Assembly (NCBI GenBank): GCA_002989075.1
Contig: PSQN01000015.1
Span: 620,001-684,000 of the forward strand
Length of the DNA stretch: 64,000 nt
Direction: 5' to 3'
DNA from: Arthonia radiata
Lineage: Eukaryota; Ascomycota; Arthoniomycetes; Arthoniales; Arthoniaceae
Both the position numbers and the translations under genes were made by a program. A model generated the notes under the pieces. The model saw only the letters and a list, made by a program, of their open reading frames with translations. It was not told the DNA's origin and searched no databases. Shown here one piece after another: positions 1 to 12,434 of the stretch; the stretch's first letter is position 1; each line of letters starts with the position of its first letter.

Positions 1-300
1 TGCCGACGTGTTACAACCTCCTCGTTATTGCCATTTACCCAATCCTTACTCTTACCGAAGTGCTGTCAAATTGAAGTTGGCTTTCTCAGCGGTGCTCAAG
101 TCAAACACAGACATGGCGCGGAATCGGCACCTTCAGAGTTATGCTTGAAAGCAGCAGGTACCGACACAGCGTCGATGCTTCTGGGTGATCCTGAAACCGA
201 TCTATACTATCTGTAGGATTCTCAGGCATCGACTACGACTATTTGGTGCAACAGCTGGGACTAAGGGGTGTTCTATCGATAAGGTAGTTTATTCGTATAA
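1..300. other. GC-balanced edge segment, no gene recognised
   Basis: This stretch has ordinary base composition with plenty of CA and TG dinucleotides, unlike everything that follows up to about position 1470. A 62-codon open frame lies at 28-216 on the plus strand, but its translation resembles no family I know and shows no motif, signal or membrane segment. It may be the end of a host gene, a non-repeated spacer, or chance. The shift to AT-rich sequence happens within a few tens of bases around 290-340, which makes this the likely border of an AT-rich block. Confidence 0.5.
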
Positions 301-1467
301 AAGCAACAGGACGTATGGTTCCTATAGTACTATAACCCTAATATAGTATTCTACTAAAACTTTATAGAGTTTAACACTCTTATTAAATTAAATCTAAAAT
401 TATATAAAATAGGTCTATCTAAAGACCTCTTATATAGAGAAAATCTCTAATAAGATGTACTCTATTACTAAAGTTAGTAAATGTTAATACTACTGTTATT
501 TTTTCTATATATATAGAATATATCTAGTACTAGTACTTTTTATAGAGCTTAGTAGTAATAATAATAGTAGTAAGAAGCTAGTATACTACTATTAATACTT
601 ACTATTAATTTACTACTATAAGGCTCTATATATTAAGCTATACTGTATAGAGAGCTAATTCTTATTACTATATAGCTACTATAGTCTATATAATACTATC
701 TATTTAAACTTCTATATTAATACTAAAAAGTATTATTTAAAAGTAATTATTATTTATTTAAAAATAAAGCTACTGACTTTAAATATATATTTTAGATTCT
801 CTTAGACTTTTTAAATAAAAAGTACTATATTTAATTTTTATTATAGAAGATAATATCTTTTAAATTCTATACTGAGTACTAAATTATATTAATTTAAAAG
901 ACCTTACTATAGATAATATAATTAATATTTTTAATCTTACTCTTACTACTCTTCCTAATATATTGTAATATAATCTTAATACTACTAAAAGTTAATATTT
1001 TTGAAAAAGTAATATAAAGCTAGCTATAAAAGAAAATAATAGAACTTAGAATTACTCTAACTTACTTTAGTAACTAGCTCTATATCTTATTAATTATTAT
1101 AGTAAAGATAAACTAAAATCTACTATTAAATAAAGCTTACTATATAGTAACTTTTAAAAGATAATATTAATAAGATTATAAAAATAAGCTATATCTTACT
1201 AGTATAAATACCTCTTAGAATTACTACTTAAAGTAGATATTATCTAACTAAATTAACTCTTATTTTAGTACTATTATAAAGTTTTATAGTAGAATAAAGT
1301 TTATATAAAATAATAAATATATCTTTTATCTTAAAATATAGATTATATAGTAGTAAATAAGAAAATAACTAACTATTAAGAAATTTAAATAAAAAGTACT
1401 TAGTATTACTATTAGCTACTAGCCAATTAGCTAACTTTATTTTTATTTCTAGTATTAAGGTATTATA
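301..1467. other. AT-rich eroded stretch, nothing recognisable
   Basis: Very AT-rich sequence dominated by TA, CTA and TAG words, with CA and TG almost absent, as expected after heavy RIP. No open frame of useful length and no similarity to the Copia or Gypsy families in this window could be seen. Since RIP acts on duplicated DNA, it is probably an old repeat of unknown kind. It is the left flank of Copia-A1. Confidence 0.6.
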
Positions 1468-1976
1468 TATTAAAAAAGGTACAGGGAAGAAGAAGAATAC
1501 TACTACAAAGAGTAGAAAGACGAGACTAGCTTAAGACTAGTACAATACTTAGGCTTAGTACAGGTACAATACTTAGTAGCAAGGAGAAGCTGTTGTTATA
1601 TTATCTGTCTTATTAGCTAAAATTCTTTAGAGAGATCTTAGCTTATATATCTAAGTTTAGCGGCTTGTATAGAACTTACTAGATATCTGTTCTTTTTAAT
1701 AAAAGCTAGATAACCTGTAACTTACTGTATAAGACAGTAATTTTGTCTATCTAAAACTATTAGTCTCTAAGTTTATTTTGTATTGTTTTAGACTATAGGC
1801 CAGCTATCTATAATAGGTCGTACAATGCTTCTTTTTGTTCTAAGTTCGGGCTACTAGGCCCGACCCTTTAGATAAAAGGCTTGTTCTATTCTAAACTAAG
1901 ACAGCTAGTAGAACTTATCTAATACTCTAGACCCCTAAGAGTTTTAACTAACTAGCTAGTTGGTTAATTTCTAACA
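1468..1976 (-). repeat. Copia-A1 3' LTR
   Basis: 509-bp LTR. On the minus strand it starts TGTTAGAAATTAAC-like and ends in a run leading to TTTTTAATA-like sequence, the eroded form of a TG...CA LTR. It matches the other six Copia-A LTR copies in this window. It sits directly after the RNase H region in element orientation. Confidence 0.92.
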
Positions 1977-4900
1977 TACCTTCTTAATCGACTAGTTATT
2001 TTAGCCGAATTGTAAGCTAATTTGAGTTCTAAACGTTAGTATTTTAGCTAAGTCGATTGGTTTTATTAAACCGTCTGCTAATTGTTTCTTTATAGAAACG
2101 TATTTAAGCTCTGTTTGGCCTGCCTAAACGTTTTCTCTAACATAGTGATACTATATATCAATATGCTTAGATTTAGCTTAGAAGGTAGAGTTTTTTATAA
2201 GTTCTTTTGCTAAATTGCTGTCGGTAAGTAACAGTTTTACCGGCAAAACCGGGGTCTCCGGTCTAATTTAACCGGCTTGCCCGGGTAAATATATGCTTAT
2301 CTAGTGCGTTAGAGCCCGCCGAGTCTTTTTATCCGCAGACTTTTTAAAAGTACCCGCTAAAACGGTAGTAATCGAATTTTCTTCGAGAATTCTGGACAGT
2401 TCGGTAGTAATTAATTGGATAAATAACTATTTCTTTATAGCTTCTTTAAGAGCTATATATTCGGCCTTATAAGAGCTTAAGACAACTATTTTTTGTAGCT
2501 TCGAATTTTAGCTAAGGGCTCTGTTCCTAAGTAGAAAGATATAGCCGGTAGTCGATCTCCTAGTATCAAGGTTCCCCCCCCCCAATCTGCGTTACAATAG
2601 CTAGTTATACCGTCTATTAAGGGAGATTTGTAGTAAAGGTTAAGGTTAGAAGTTTTATCTAAGTAAGCCTAAAGGCTACTTAAAACTCTCTAGTACTTCT
2701 TACTAGGATTCGACATATACCGGGCTAGTAGGCCAGTTATAAAGACAATATCGGGTCTTATCTTTGTTATTAGATACAAAATCGACTCAATTTGTTGCTA
2801 ATAATTAGAAATATTGATACTGCTAGCTTAGTTAGAATTTAGTACCAATTTTAAGCCGACGGGTTGCGGTATTTTTCCGAGCATTTGGCCGTTTTTCTTC
2901 GAGTATTTAATTAAAATTTTAGCTAAATAAGTCGACTAGTCTAGACGAATCGTTTTCGCTAGGCGATTTTAGGTAATTTTAATTTCTAGGAACTTACTAA
3001 CGTCTTCTAAGTTCTTAATCGTAAGAGTCTTGTTTAGTTTCTAGTAGATTTCAGAGATTATTTCGGTAAAATCGGATACAGCTAATATATTATCTATATA
3101 GACAATTAAAATTGCCTGCTTTCTGGTTCTTTAAATATAAACTAACTAATCGGATACTAGAGGTTTAAAACCTATTCCCCTTAGTAATTCTCGAAGATAG
3201 GCTTTCTACTGTCGGCCGGCCTGTTTTAGACCGTAAAGGGCCTTCTTTATTCAACAAACTTTATTAGTTCCGTCAGATAGGCCAGTTAATTGCTCGATAT
3301 AGACAACTTCGTCTAACTTTGCGTTAGAATAAGCTAATTTTACGTTCTATTGCTTTATTTCCTAGTCTTTCTCTGCTACTAAGGCTGGTATAAGCCGGTA
3401 GATAATTAAATTTACTATATTTATAAAAGTCTCTATAAAATTAAGGCCGGGTCTTTGCTGGTAGCCCTTAGCTACCTAGCGGGCTTTAAAAATCGGCTCG
3501 CCCTCCGGGGGGTACTTAATCTTTGGTACCTAGCGCCCTTTTAGCGCCTTTTTACTCAGCGGCAGCTCGATTAATATCTAGGTTTCTTAGTTAGCTAGCT
3601 CTTTGAGCTCCGACTGCATTACGTCTAGCCAAGAAGGTTAATCCTTGGATACCCTTATTTCTTTTAAGTTATTAGGCTCTTTAGTAACTGCGACTAAGGC
3701 CTGTTCGGCGTATTGTTCTAGGTTATTGTAGAACTCGTTAAACCAATTTTTGTTGGCGTTTTTGTATATAAAATCTATTTCCTGGGCGCAATCGGTGTCT
3801 ACCCGGCCGGGGTCTTCGGTACTTCTGTAATCTAACTCAATAGGAAGGTTAGACTCGTTTAGAGCTTTAGTTTAGTATAGTTCTTGTTTAGATTCGTTCG
3901 CTAGTTGTTGAGATATAAGGGGAGTATACTGTTTCTTATACAGAGGACTCCCTTCTTTATCGAGAGGTACCTCTTTATTATCTTAAGATTTAGCGGTCGG
4001 ATATAGCTCGTTTTTAAACTCGACTTCTAGTTGTTCTTTAGGCTCTTTAGAAATACTTTTGGTTAATCGATTAACTATAGATCTCTGTAGGTTCTAAATA
4101 AATTTTCCTTCTTGGACGTAGACGTCTCTCCTCTAGTAAATCTTCCGGTTATTGGGGTCTAAGAGCTTATATTAGTTCGATCTGTAGCCTATTAGGATAT
4201 AGATAGTTGCTCTTACGTCTAGTTTCTTTAGTTTAGGTTCTTTAAGGTAAGTAACTGAGTCTTAGATTTTAATAGTACTGATATCCAGTTTTTTGCCGTA
4301 TTTTGCTTCGTACGGGGTAATAAACCCCGACAATCTGGTATAAGGAGTCCTGTTATAAATATAGATAGCTACTTTTAGTACTTTACCTTAATATATCTAA
4401 GGTAGCCCGGCGATATAAAGTATTGCTTAAACTTTACTAATAATTGTTTGGTTAAAGCGTTTAGCTCGTTTATTTTGCTAAAGAATATATAATATAGATA
4501 TTATTAAAATAGCTTCTTTTTGTTTTAGAAGCTATTTTATTTAGCTTTCTTAGTATTCTTTTACGTTGTCTAAGTATAATCTTTTAAAAGAATGCTCGAA
4601 CTACGTTTCTTTTTAAGTAATATAAGTAGATAGTACGTTAAAAATCTAGTCTTTAAACTATAGTACCTCGGTAGTCGTATACTAAGTTTTATTGTCTATA
4701 AAGCTAGTAAATAATTAATCTTTAGAAGGAGTTTGCGGTACAATTAGCCTGCAAATATCTAAGTAGACTTTTTTTAAATAATTAGCCGATTTGTTTAGAG
4801 TTTCTTAGCTAACTTTAGTAGTTATCTTTACTTCGAAGTAAATTTAGTAATTATCTCTTAATTTATCTAAATAATTTATTTCTAGGGCAACCTTTTTAAG

Positions 4901-5086
4901 CTGTTTTAAGGCGTTTTTGCTTATATATTCTATTTATTAATATTAAAGGTCAGTTTTTAAAGAAATAGTGTAGAGAGATCGAACTATATTAATAGTCTAA
5001 GCTTTTATTACTATTAAACCGTTAATATACCGCTTCTCGATAATTACTTGTTTAGCTTAATTAACTTTTAGCTTATTTTAGCTAAG
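1977..5086 (-). pseudogene. Copia-A1 pol portion: RNase H, reverse transcriptase, integrase
   Basis: On the minus strand this block carries the Copia pol domains, left to right in reverse order. RNase H lies about 1980-2600, with the typical tail in which an AKSKHIDI-like motif and a YVREN-like motif precede an EQLAD-like motif. Reverse transcriptase lies about 2700-3600. Integrase lies about 4130-4930. A C homopolymer run near 2574-2583 lies in the RNase H segment at a GG-rich site also present in the sister copies; GG/CC pairs are not RIP targets. The block is interrupted at 5087 by Gypsy-A1 and continues at 12435. It is broken many times. Confidence 0.88.
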
Positions 5087-5558
5087 TATTACGGACACCA
5101 GCCCCAGACGGCCTAGCGTGCACCCAGGCATTAACCACCGCCAGTTATCTCAGCCCTACCAGCATTATTCCCGACTAAGCCTACAAACCCGCCGTAGGCA
5201 TTATCGAACAAGACGGCTATAAGAGCTTACGTTCCCTACAAACCCGATATAGGCATTATCGAGATTAACGGACATAGGGGAACTTCCCTATGTACCTTAG
5301 ATTATATAGCTAGACTGATAACCGACCTTAGAATAGACTTTAGTCTGTTAACTTAACATCTAAATACGAGTTCCTTAACCATATTTAGGTAACGTACTTT
5401 ACCTTCTGTCTACTTCAGTTAAGTCCCTCTCACCCTCTGTAATCTATCTCGCCTCTCCTGTCTTTTAGTCTCTAGCACATAGGACACTTACCACTAAGGT
5501 CGACAAGCACATAAGGCAAGTAAGCCTTAGTTCGGTTCTCTCAGCGACCGGCGTTACA
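5087..5558 (+). repeat. Gypsy-A1 5' LTR
   Basis: 472-bp LTR beginning TATTACGG (eroded TGTTACGG) and ending GCGTTACA. It is the same length as the 3' LTR at 11958-12429, and matches the reverse-oriented copies at 15711-16181 and 35086-35556. Confidence 0.94.
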
Positions 5559-5600
5559 CTTTAACAGACTCGCTACGAAAGCAGAGAAAGTAGATTATTT

Positions 5601-6500
5601 ATGTCTACTACTTCGGCACCCAACAGCCGCGACGCTGCGGACAGGTTGGCCAACAGAATGGCCAGCACGAGTAAGATATCGGACGTCAACACCAAGATAA
5701 GAAAAAGCTTCTCAGGTGAACGTTCCGAAGTCACTTTATTCTTGATACGCCTAGCCGTGTACTTTAGAACTCACAAAGACTAGTTCCCGAACGATACTAC
5801 TATAGTTTTATTCGCTACCTCTTATATAGATAGAGATGCCTACAAGTAGGTCGAGTACTACCTCGACGATTTCTTGTTTACTCCGATAAAGAGCAGGCGC
5901 GAGGACACCGACGAGTTCTTTGCTAGCTTTACCTTCTTTTAGAAGAAGCTTTGCAAAATCTTTAGACAGACCGACGCTAGACGCGTCGCTATCAGGAAGC
6001 TTAGGAACCTTAAGCAGATAGGACCAGCAAGCAGGTACGCCGCTAAATTTATACAGTATGCTAATTAAACAGGATAGGACGAGAAACCCCTTATCGAGAC
6101 CTTTTACGAAAGACTCAAGGATTATGTTAAGGAAATAATTTATATCCGTAGAGAGAAGTTAATGATCTCGACAACTTTATACAACAAGCAAAGGAGATCG
6201 ACGACAGCAACTTTAAAAGACAGATAGAGAAGAAGAGTAACCCTACTAACAGGTTCTATAGAACAAAGAATTGAGCGAACTTACGACAAAACCGAGGCGA
6301 TCCGATGAAGTTAGATTTTACCAAGCCTCGAGGGAAACTAAACAACCAGGAACGAGAACACAGAATAAAGAACAAGCTATGCTTATATTACAGAAAACCA
6401 GGGCATTAAGTTAAAGAATACCGTTTCAAGAAACAACAGTTCAACAGTACCGGCAGAAACGAGCACAACAATCGATCTTAGAAACCCTATCTCCTACGAC
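5601..6500 (+). pseudogene. Gypsy-A1 gag region
   Basis: The gag frame opens with an ATG at 5601, 43 bases after the 5' LTR; the first 60 codons are open. A nucleocapsid-type zinc knuckle of the CX2CX4HX4C kind is recognisable about 6375-6425 from its spacing and its KPGH core. Gag would form the virus-like particle and package element RNA. The region is eroded and not functional. The same region survives in Gypsy-A2 (minus strand) and Gypsy-A3. Confidence 0.8.
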
Positions 6501-7749
6501 AACAGTTTAACATAACTACCCAGACAAAAGAGGACAACGGTCGCAATAAGGCAATAGAACTACTAGCAGCCTTCTCCGACCGCTGGCAGAAGGACCCGAC
6601 CGAGGGTTATCTTCTCTAAGAATTAGGTCTCCCACAGAAGACTATCTAGAACTAGTATAAGTACGTTACTAAACTAACCAAGGAGCAGAAGGACATCTAC
6701 TAGAATACCTTTTATGACCAGGGAAACGCTTACTAGGCTTCGTCTAACGAGAAGCACTACGAGTAGAATTTGTTTAATTTACATAAAAACTGGGATACAG
6801 ACATTGAGTTATAGGAAGAAACAAAGGAACGACAAATAAAATAAGAACAACGAAACCTATAGAACTAGAACAATATTAACTGCACTATTCCGAGACAGCA
6901 GGTACAAGATACCGCTATACTACACGAAACACTATCCTAGACTGCGTGCTACGATAATAATTGTACGACCCACGAATCCGACAAATTGGGTTTAGGATAG
7001 TGGCCGAGGAAACTAACATCTCCGAAACAAGGTTCGACACAAGAACTAGGCCTCACCTAAGGACGACCTAGGTCACCTTACCTAGAAACCCAAAGGGAAT
7101 CTAAGGGAGAACAGACCGTAGAAGCTAAGCAAGATAGCAGCTACGATGCGTTATAGGCAAGACAACGACTTAAAGACGAAAATATAGATTCTAATGGTAC
7201 AGAATCCTCGCTCGAGGACGACATTAACCAGGAAGAGCAAACTCTAATCCGTTGGGAAGGAATAATATAGAGACTTTGTTAGTTAGCCTTCTACGATAGA
7301 AAGTTAAGCGCTAATAAAGACGTTAACGACATTCTGAGATACATTTACTTACGCCTACGACGACTAGTAGACTACCTTATTAGAGGTCTAGAATTGCGCA
7401 GTTAGTACCAATATCTTCGACTAACAATATACAACCTATAGACACGACAGGTTTTAACCAGCGATAGTTGCATAATTAAAGCAGGGATCGTAAACGATAA
7501 ACTAGACGTTATAATAAAAGCAGTACTAGGACACTCTACACAGGAATTCTTACAGCAAATTAACCGACAATGGGTTTCGGTACTCAAAATACTCCAGAAC
7601 GTATACAATTAACAGGGAAAAGACCAGGCCGACTACTTCGAGGGCAGCAGTACCGACCCGTCCAACGGTTAAACCCTCTAAGAGTCTAGCTCTACGCGAG
7701 CTCGGCTGCCTACGGAATATACCTACACACTCGGGCAACAATAAATTAC

Positions 7750-10700
7750 AGAAACATTAAAATTATGATCGATTTAGGCGCAACAGGCAACTTTATCTCA
7801 ACACGCTGCGTTGAGGAGTGCCAGATACAAACACAAAAGAAGAAATTACCCTACGCACTGTCTAGATTTCAGGGGGCAGAGGAAAGAGTCGACTACAAAA
7901 CTTCGCCAATAGGTATAATAATTGGGAACTATTAAGAAGAAATTACTTATAATATCGTAAATATTAACTAGCACTACGCTATGCTAGGTATACCTTAATT
8001 GTAATAATATAACCTAGAGGTAGATTAGAAAATTAAGAAACTCCTCTTTACTAGGTACAAGCACTCTAGACAAGAGTCGTTCTACGGAACGGATACCCTA
8101 CAAGCTATTTTTAGTAGTAAGGATAAGGAGCGCGATAAAGAACTTACGCGGGTTAGTACCACCATACTCCGACATTTAGACATCCTACGAGAGAAGTCTA
8201 ACGCAGTATCTCGTCTATAGCTAGCTACACGCAAGTATAAACAAGAGACAACTGTACGCCAACGATTCTATACGACGACAAGTACTCAGTTAATTACTAA
8301 GATATCCGAAGAATACGATCAATTCTAACACCTGTTTAAAGAAGTTGAGCCGAACTTAGCTCTCCTAGAACACAAACCGTAAGATTACACAATACCTTTA
8401 TAAAAAGGCAAGACGCTAACATTCGGTCTAATATACTCTCTATTAGAAGTAGAAAATTAAGCGCTCCGCGACTATCTCAACAAGAATCTTAAGAAAGGAT
8501 TTATCCGAAAATTAGCATTACTAGCCGGATACCCGATACTCTTTGTACCAAAGAAGAATAGTAAACTACGACTTTACGTAGATTATAGACAGCTGAACAA
8601 GGTAACTATTAAAAACCGATACCCTTTACTACGCATCGACAAAATAACAGACCGATTGCATAACGCGCAATAGTTTACTAAGTTTAACCTGCGAGGAGCT
8701 TATAACTTAATCTGTATACAGGAAGGCGAAGAATAGAAGACAGCCTTTTATACCAGACACGGACTTTTCGAGTATTGCGTTATGCCCTTCGGGCTAACAA
8801 ACGCACTAGCATCATTTTAGAAGCTAATTAACAATATACTTAGCGATTACCTAGACATATTTATAACTGCTTATCTAGACAATATCCTAGTATACAGCCG
8901 TACACTAGAAGAATATAAGAAACATATTAAGAAGGTATTAGAGAGATTAGCGCGTGCCGATTTACGAATTAATATCGAGAAAACCTAGTTTTACCAACAA
9001 TCCGTCGAATTTCTTAGATTTATAATTACCGAGCACGGTCTCTAAATAGAAGATTCAAAGATCTAATCCGTTCTAACTTAGCTTATACTAAAGAATGTAA
9101 AATAGTTACAACAGTTTCTTAGTTTTGCTAACTACTATAGGCAATAGATATCCAACTTTGGCCGAATTACAGCACCGCTGTCTCAACAGACGAAACAATC
9201 GACAGGATTCTTCTAAACGTAGAAAGAACAATCAGCATTTAAAGAGCTTAAAGAAGCTTTTAAGATTGAGCCTGTACTAGCAATATTTGACCCTAACCTA
9301 CCGATTATTATAGAAATAGACGCGTTAGACTATGTAATTGGAGCATGCATAAGTTAAAACAATAAAAAAAGAAAGCTTAGACCAGTAGCTTTCTACTCAA
9401 GAAAAATATTACCTACAGAACAGAACTACGACATTTATAACAAAGAGCTTTTAGCTATTATAGCAGCATTCGAAACATAGCGAGCTTACTTAGAAAGAGC
9501 TAACTATAGGATTATAGTATATATAGACTATAAGAACCTAACTTATTTTACGACAACAAAGAAACTCAACCGCAGACAGGTTAGATAGTTAGAAACTATA
9601 GCTTCATACAACTTTGTTATTACCTACAAGAAGGGTTCCGAGAACGACAGAGCTGATGCTCTAAGCCGACGACCCGATTATCTTAACGACAAGGAACACG
9701 TCGAGCATGCAATATTCCGAGAACACAATAACGAGATTAGATACAATTAATTGGCTATAACAACAGAGTTTATTATCGAACCGAACAGCCGAATCCCAGA
9801 CATCCTGAACGATCCTAAAACCTACCAGGAAAACGAGAAGCGACACTTAGGACTAACTAAAAACAGCAAGGGCTATTACGAATTTTAAGGCAAGATCTAC
9901 GTTCCGAGGAATCTAATCCGACACATTATCAGTAATTTCTACGATAACCTAACAAAAGGACACAAGGGCATCGACAACACTATTGAAAAGATTATACGAA
10001 CCTACTACATCCCAAGAATTCGACATTACGTCGAGAATTATATCCAAGAATACGATATATACGCAAGAACTAAACACCCGAGGCATTCACTATACGGTAA
10101 ACTACAACTACTAAAAATACCCGAAAGACTATAGTATACAGTCTTACTAGACTTTATAACTAAATTACTAATATCCAAGGATCTACTTACAGGAGTAGCA
10201 TACGACGCTATCCTGGTTATATGCGACAAACTAATAAAGTACGCGTACTTCGTACCTTACAAGGAAGCTAGCAACTTAGAACAACTAGCATATACCTTCC
10301 TTCGGATTATCTTAGCAAACTATAGCTAACCACAAAGAATTGTCTCGGACAGAGACCGGAAATTCGTCTCACGATTTTGGACATCTCTGATGCAACAGCT
10401 AGGGACAAAACAGAAAATATTAACGTCATTCTATCCTTAAACAGACAGACAGACAGAACAAACAAATTAAACACTAGAATAGTATCTCCGGGCATACATT
10501 AACTACCAGCAAGACGACTGGGTACAATTACTACCAGTAGCGCAAGCAGCGCACAACGATACGAAAAACGATACGACCAAAACGACACCGTTCTATACCT
10601 TATACGGCTATCACCCTCTTCAGGGCAGACAACTGCAGAACACTACAGAGAACGACACCGCTACACGAATAGCAACGAATATGAAGACCCTACACTAGCA

Positions 10701-10990
10701 GTTAAAGGCTAACAGCGAGTTTATTAACGAACGAACAAGGAAATAGTATAATAAGTTAAGAACGACCCCAAACATAAGTATAAAAGAGGAGGGAAGAGCT
10801 TACTTGCTCATAAGAAACTTAAAAACTATCAGATTAAGTAAAAAACTCGACTATATTAAGATAAGACCGTTTAAAATCTTACAGCAATTAAGACTAGTAA
10901 CCTTTAAACTCAAACTCCCGAAGACAATAAGAATATATCCTATATTCTATGTAGCGCTGTTAAAGCCAGCCTACTCCCGAGAAGCAGAAC
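7750..10990 (+). pseudogene. Gypsy-A1 pol: protease, RT, RNase H, integrase
   Basis: A retropepsin-type active-site segment (IMIDLGATGNFIS, about 7761-7800) opens the pol region. Reverse transcriptase follows at about 8440-9000, with an [19 protein letters not shown] stretch, a MPFGLTNA motif and the YLDN form of the catalytic YXDD box near 8874. RNase H lies about 9270-9680. Integrase lies about 9880-10800, with a KGHKGI segment in its zinc-binding part and an IVSDRD catalytic segment near 10339. A residual open frame at 10804-11022 is the C-terminal integrase part, not a separate gene. The whole region is broken many times. Confidence 0.9.
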
Positions 10991-11025
10991 GACCCAACCT
11001 AGAAATCCTTTCTAACAACTAAGAA

Positions 11026-11172
11026 CCCGAGTATAAGGTTAAAACGATTCGAGCCTATAGACAATATCGAGGCAAACGACAGTACCTCATAAAGTAGAAA
11101 GGATATCTCGAATATAAAAATTAATGGAAACCAGAACAAAACCTAACTAACTATAAAGACACTATTTAACGA
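11026..11172 (+). pseudogene. Gypsy-A1 chromodomain
   Basis: The segment starts EPEYKVKTIRAYRQY and continues with a KRQYLIK strand and a PEQNL motif. This is the chromodomain pattern found at the integrase C-terminus of chromoviruses. In the family, such domains bind methylated histone H3 and steer integration to heterochromatin, which fits an element sitting inside a repeat block. The corresponding segment is seen in Gypsy-B at 60136-60285. Confidence 0.85.
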
Positions 11173-11199
11173 TATTAGGACTAGAATATTAATCGGTCG

Positions 11200-11870
11200 T
11201 AGCAGCAATAATATCCTAATTTACTACCTAGTGTGCCTCGCTAGTACCTAGATTACCCTCGAACGAACCAGCTCACTACGTTATAGGACTACCGCCTAAC
11301 ACCGGATAGGGGTCACTCCGAAAGTCAACGGATAACCCGCTCGGACATTTAAATATATTACTACTAGCTATCAACGCAGCAAACTCCTTTTGCTCCAACA
11401 ACTTATTCCGAGCTAACTTTGCTGCTACTCGCGCACAAGTCTTCTTAACCTTCTCTTTTAACTTCTAAACCTTAAATCGGTTACGCTACACAGCCGCAAC
11501 CAACGCTGCTACCTAAGCCTTTAACGCACATAATTAGCTCTTTGTACGCTAAAGGGCAGCCGACTAAGAAGAGTATTGAGAATAAACCGAACGCACTGCA
11601 ATTAAGTTAGTTTCAGTTACTACAAGGGGACACTAACAAGGCATACTATCTGCTATTAATACCCATAAATTATAACTCTTTCTATTTTGAGTACATACCG
11701 AATACGTCGCCTTTCTAGACTAAACTACACATCTTTTCCTAGTCGACACACATCTAGAACAAGAAGGCATTTTAGTACCGTAGGCTTTAATTAACAGGTA
11801 TTAGCTGTACTTTTTGTTAGGACCCGCAGCAACAAACTTTATACGAGGCATAGCGACTTATAGATCAGTT
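11200..11870 (-). pseudogene. Gypsy-A1 antisense coding region (Cys cluster plus coiled coil)
   Basis: Read on the minus strand, this interval between the chromodomain and the 3' LTR shows coding character opposite to gag-pol. A segment around 11690-11810 has the spacing CX2CX6C after a MPSC start-like motif, then a second Cys-containing half with an SRK core. Further along (about 11400-11580) comes a Lys/Leu/Ala-rich stretch with heptad-like spacing that suggests a coiled coil. The same order and several identical residues appear in Gypsy-B on its opposite strand. Zn2Cys6-like is an inference from the Cys spacing only. The copy is not intact. Confidence 0.6.
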
Positions 11871-11940
11871 ACGAAAAGAAGGGACGAAACGTAACTTATA
11901 GGTATTTAAAAGGCTGAGTGTTAATCGAGAACAATTTAAC

Positions 11941-11957
11941 TAGAAGAGGAGGGATTG
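11941..11957 (+). other. Gypsy-A1 polypurine tract
   Basis: A purine-rich run (AGAAGAGGAGGGA) lies immediately upstream of the 3' LTR. This is the expected primer site for plus-strand DNA synthesis. The matching site in Gypsy-B lies at 59358-59374 on the minus strand. Confidence 0.8.
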
Positions 11958-12429
11958 TATTACGGATACCAGCCCCAGACGGCCTAGCGTGCACCCAAGC
12001 ATCAACCACCGCCAATTATCTTAGCCCTACCAGCATTATTCCCGACTAAGCCTATAAACCCGCCGTAGGCATTATCGAACAAGACGGCTATAAGAGCCTA
12101 CGTTCCCTATAAACCCGATATAAGCATTATCGAGATTAACGGACACAGAGGAACTTCCCTATATACCTTAGATTATATAGCCAAACTAATAATCGACCTT
12201 AGAATAGACTTTAGTCTATTAACTTAATATCTAAATATAAGTTTCTTAACTATATTCAAGTAACGTACTTTACCTTCTGTCTACTTTAGTTAAGCCTCTC
12301 TTACCCTCTGTAATCTGTCTCGCCTCTCCTGTCTTTCAGTCTCTAGCACACGGGACACCCACCACCAAGGTCGACAAGCACACAAGGCAAGTGAGCCTTA
12401 GTTCGGTTCTCCCAGCGACCGGCGTTACA
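11958..12429 (+). repeat. Gypsy-A1 3' LTR
   Basis: 472-bp LTR, TATTACGG to GCGTTACA, followed directly by the second CTAAG. It differs from the 5' LTR only by transitions over the part compared by eye. Confidence 0.94.
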
Positions 12430-12434
12430 CTAAG

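Larger units (their letters stand above)
5087..12429 (+). mobile_element. Gypsy-A1: Ty3/Gypsy chromovirus fossil nested in Copia-A1
   Basis: A 7343-bp plus-strand element with two 472-bp LTRs. The order is gag, protease, reverse transcriptase, RNase H, integrase, chromodomain, which makes it a Ty3/Gypsy chromovirus. Between the chromodomain and the polypurine tract lies a further 0.8 kb that shows coding character only on the opposite strand. The two LTRs differ at 12 positions in roughly the first 210 bases, every one a C/T or G/A transition, so RIP rather than ordinary drift accounts for the divergence and it cannot be used for dating. It is full length but broken many times. It is younger than Copia-A1 and less eroded than Gypsy-A3. 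Confidence 0.95.
5082..12434. other. 5-bp target-site duplication CTAAG around Gypsy-A1
   Basis: CTAAG lies at 5082-5086 and again at 12430-12434, immediately outside the two Gypsy LTRs. The uninterrupted sister Copia-A3 has the corresponding undisturbed site near 29247-29260. This fixes both ends of Gypsy-A1 to the base and shows that it inserted into Copia-A1. Confidence 0.93.

Noticed and set aside
28-216. 62-codon open frame in the GC-balanced edge as a host gene
   Set aside because: No recognisable similarity, no upstream context in the window, and the length is expected by chance in DNA of this composition.
2574-2583. C homopolymer as a regulatory or slippage signal
   Set aside because: It lies in RNase H coding sequence at a Trp-Gly-Gly site shared by the sister copies and is spared because GG/CC is not a RIP target.
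7402-10495. Minus-strand open frames at 7402-7741, 9661-9846, 10038-10229 and 10307-10495
   Set aside because: All lie antisense to well-supported Gypsy-A1 pol sequence and show no conserved motif of their own.
10804-11022. 72-codon frame as an independent gene
   Set aside because: It is the C-terminal integrase segment of Gypsy-A1, directly ahead of the chromodomain.
5087-12429. Dating Gypsy-A1 from LTR divergence
   Set aside because: All differences seen are transitions of the RIP type, which can arise in a single generation, so a clock estimate would be meaningless.
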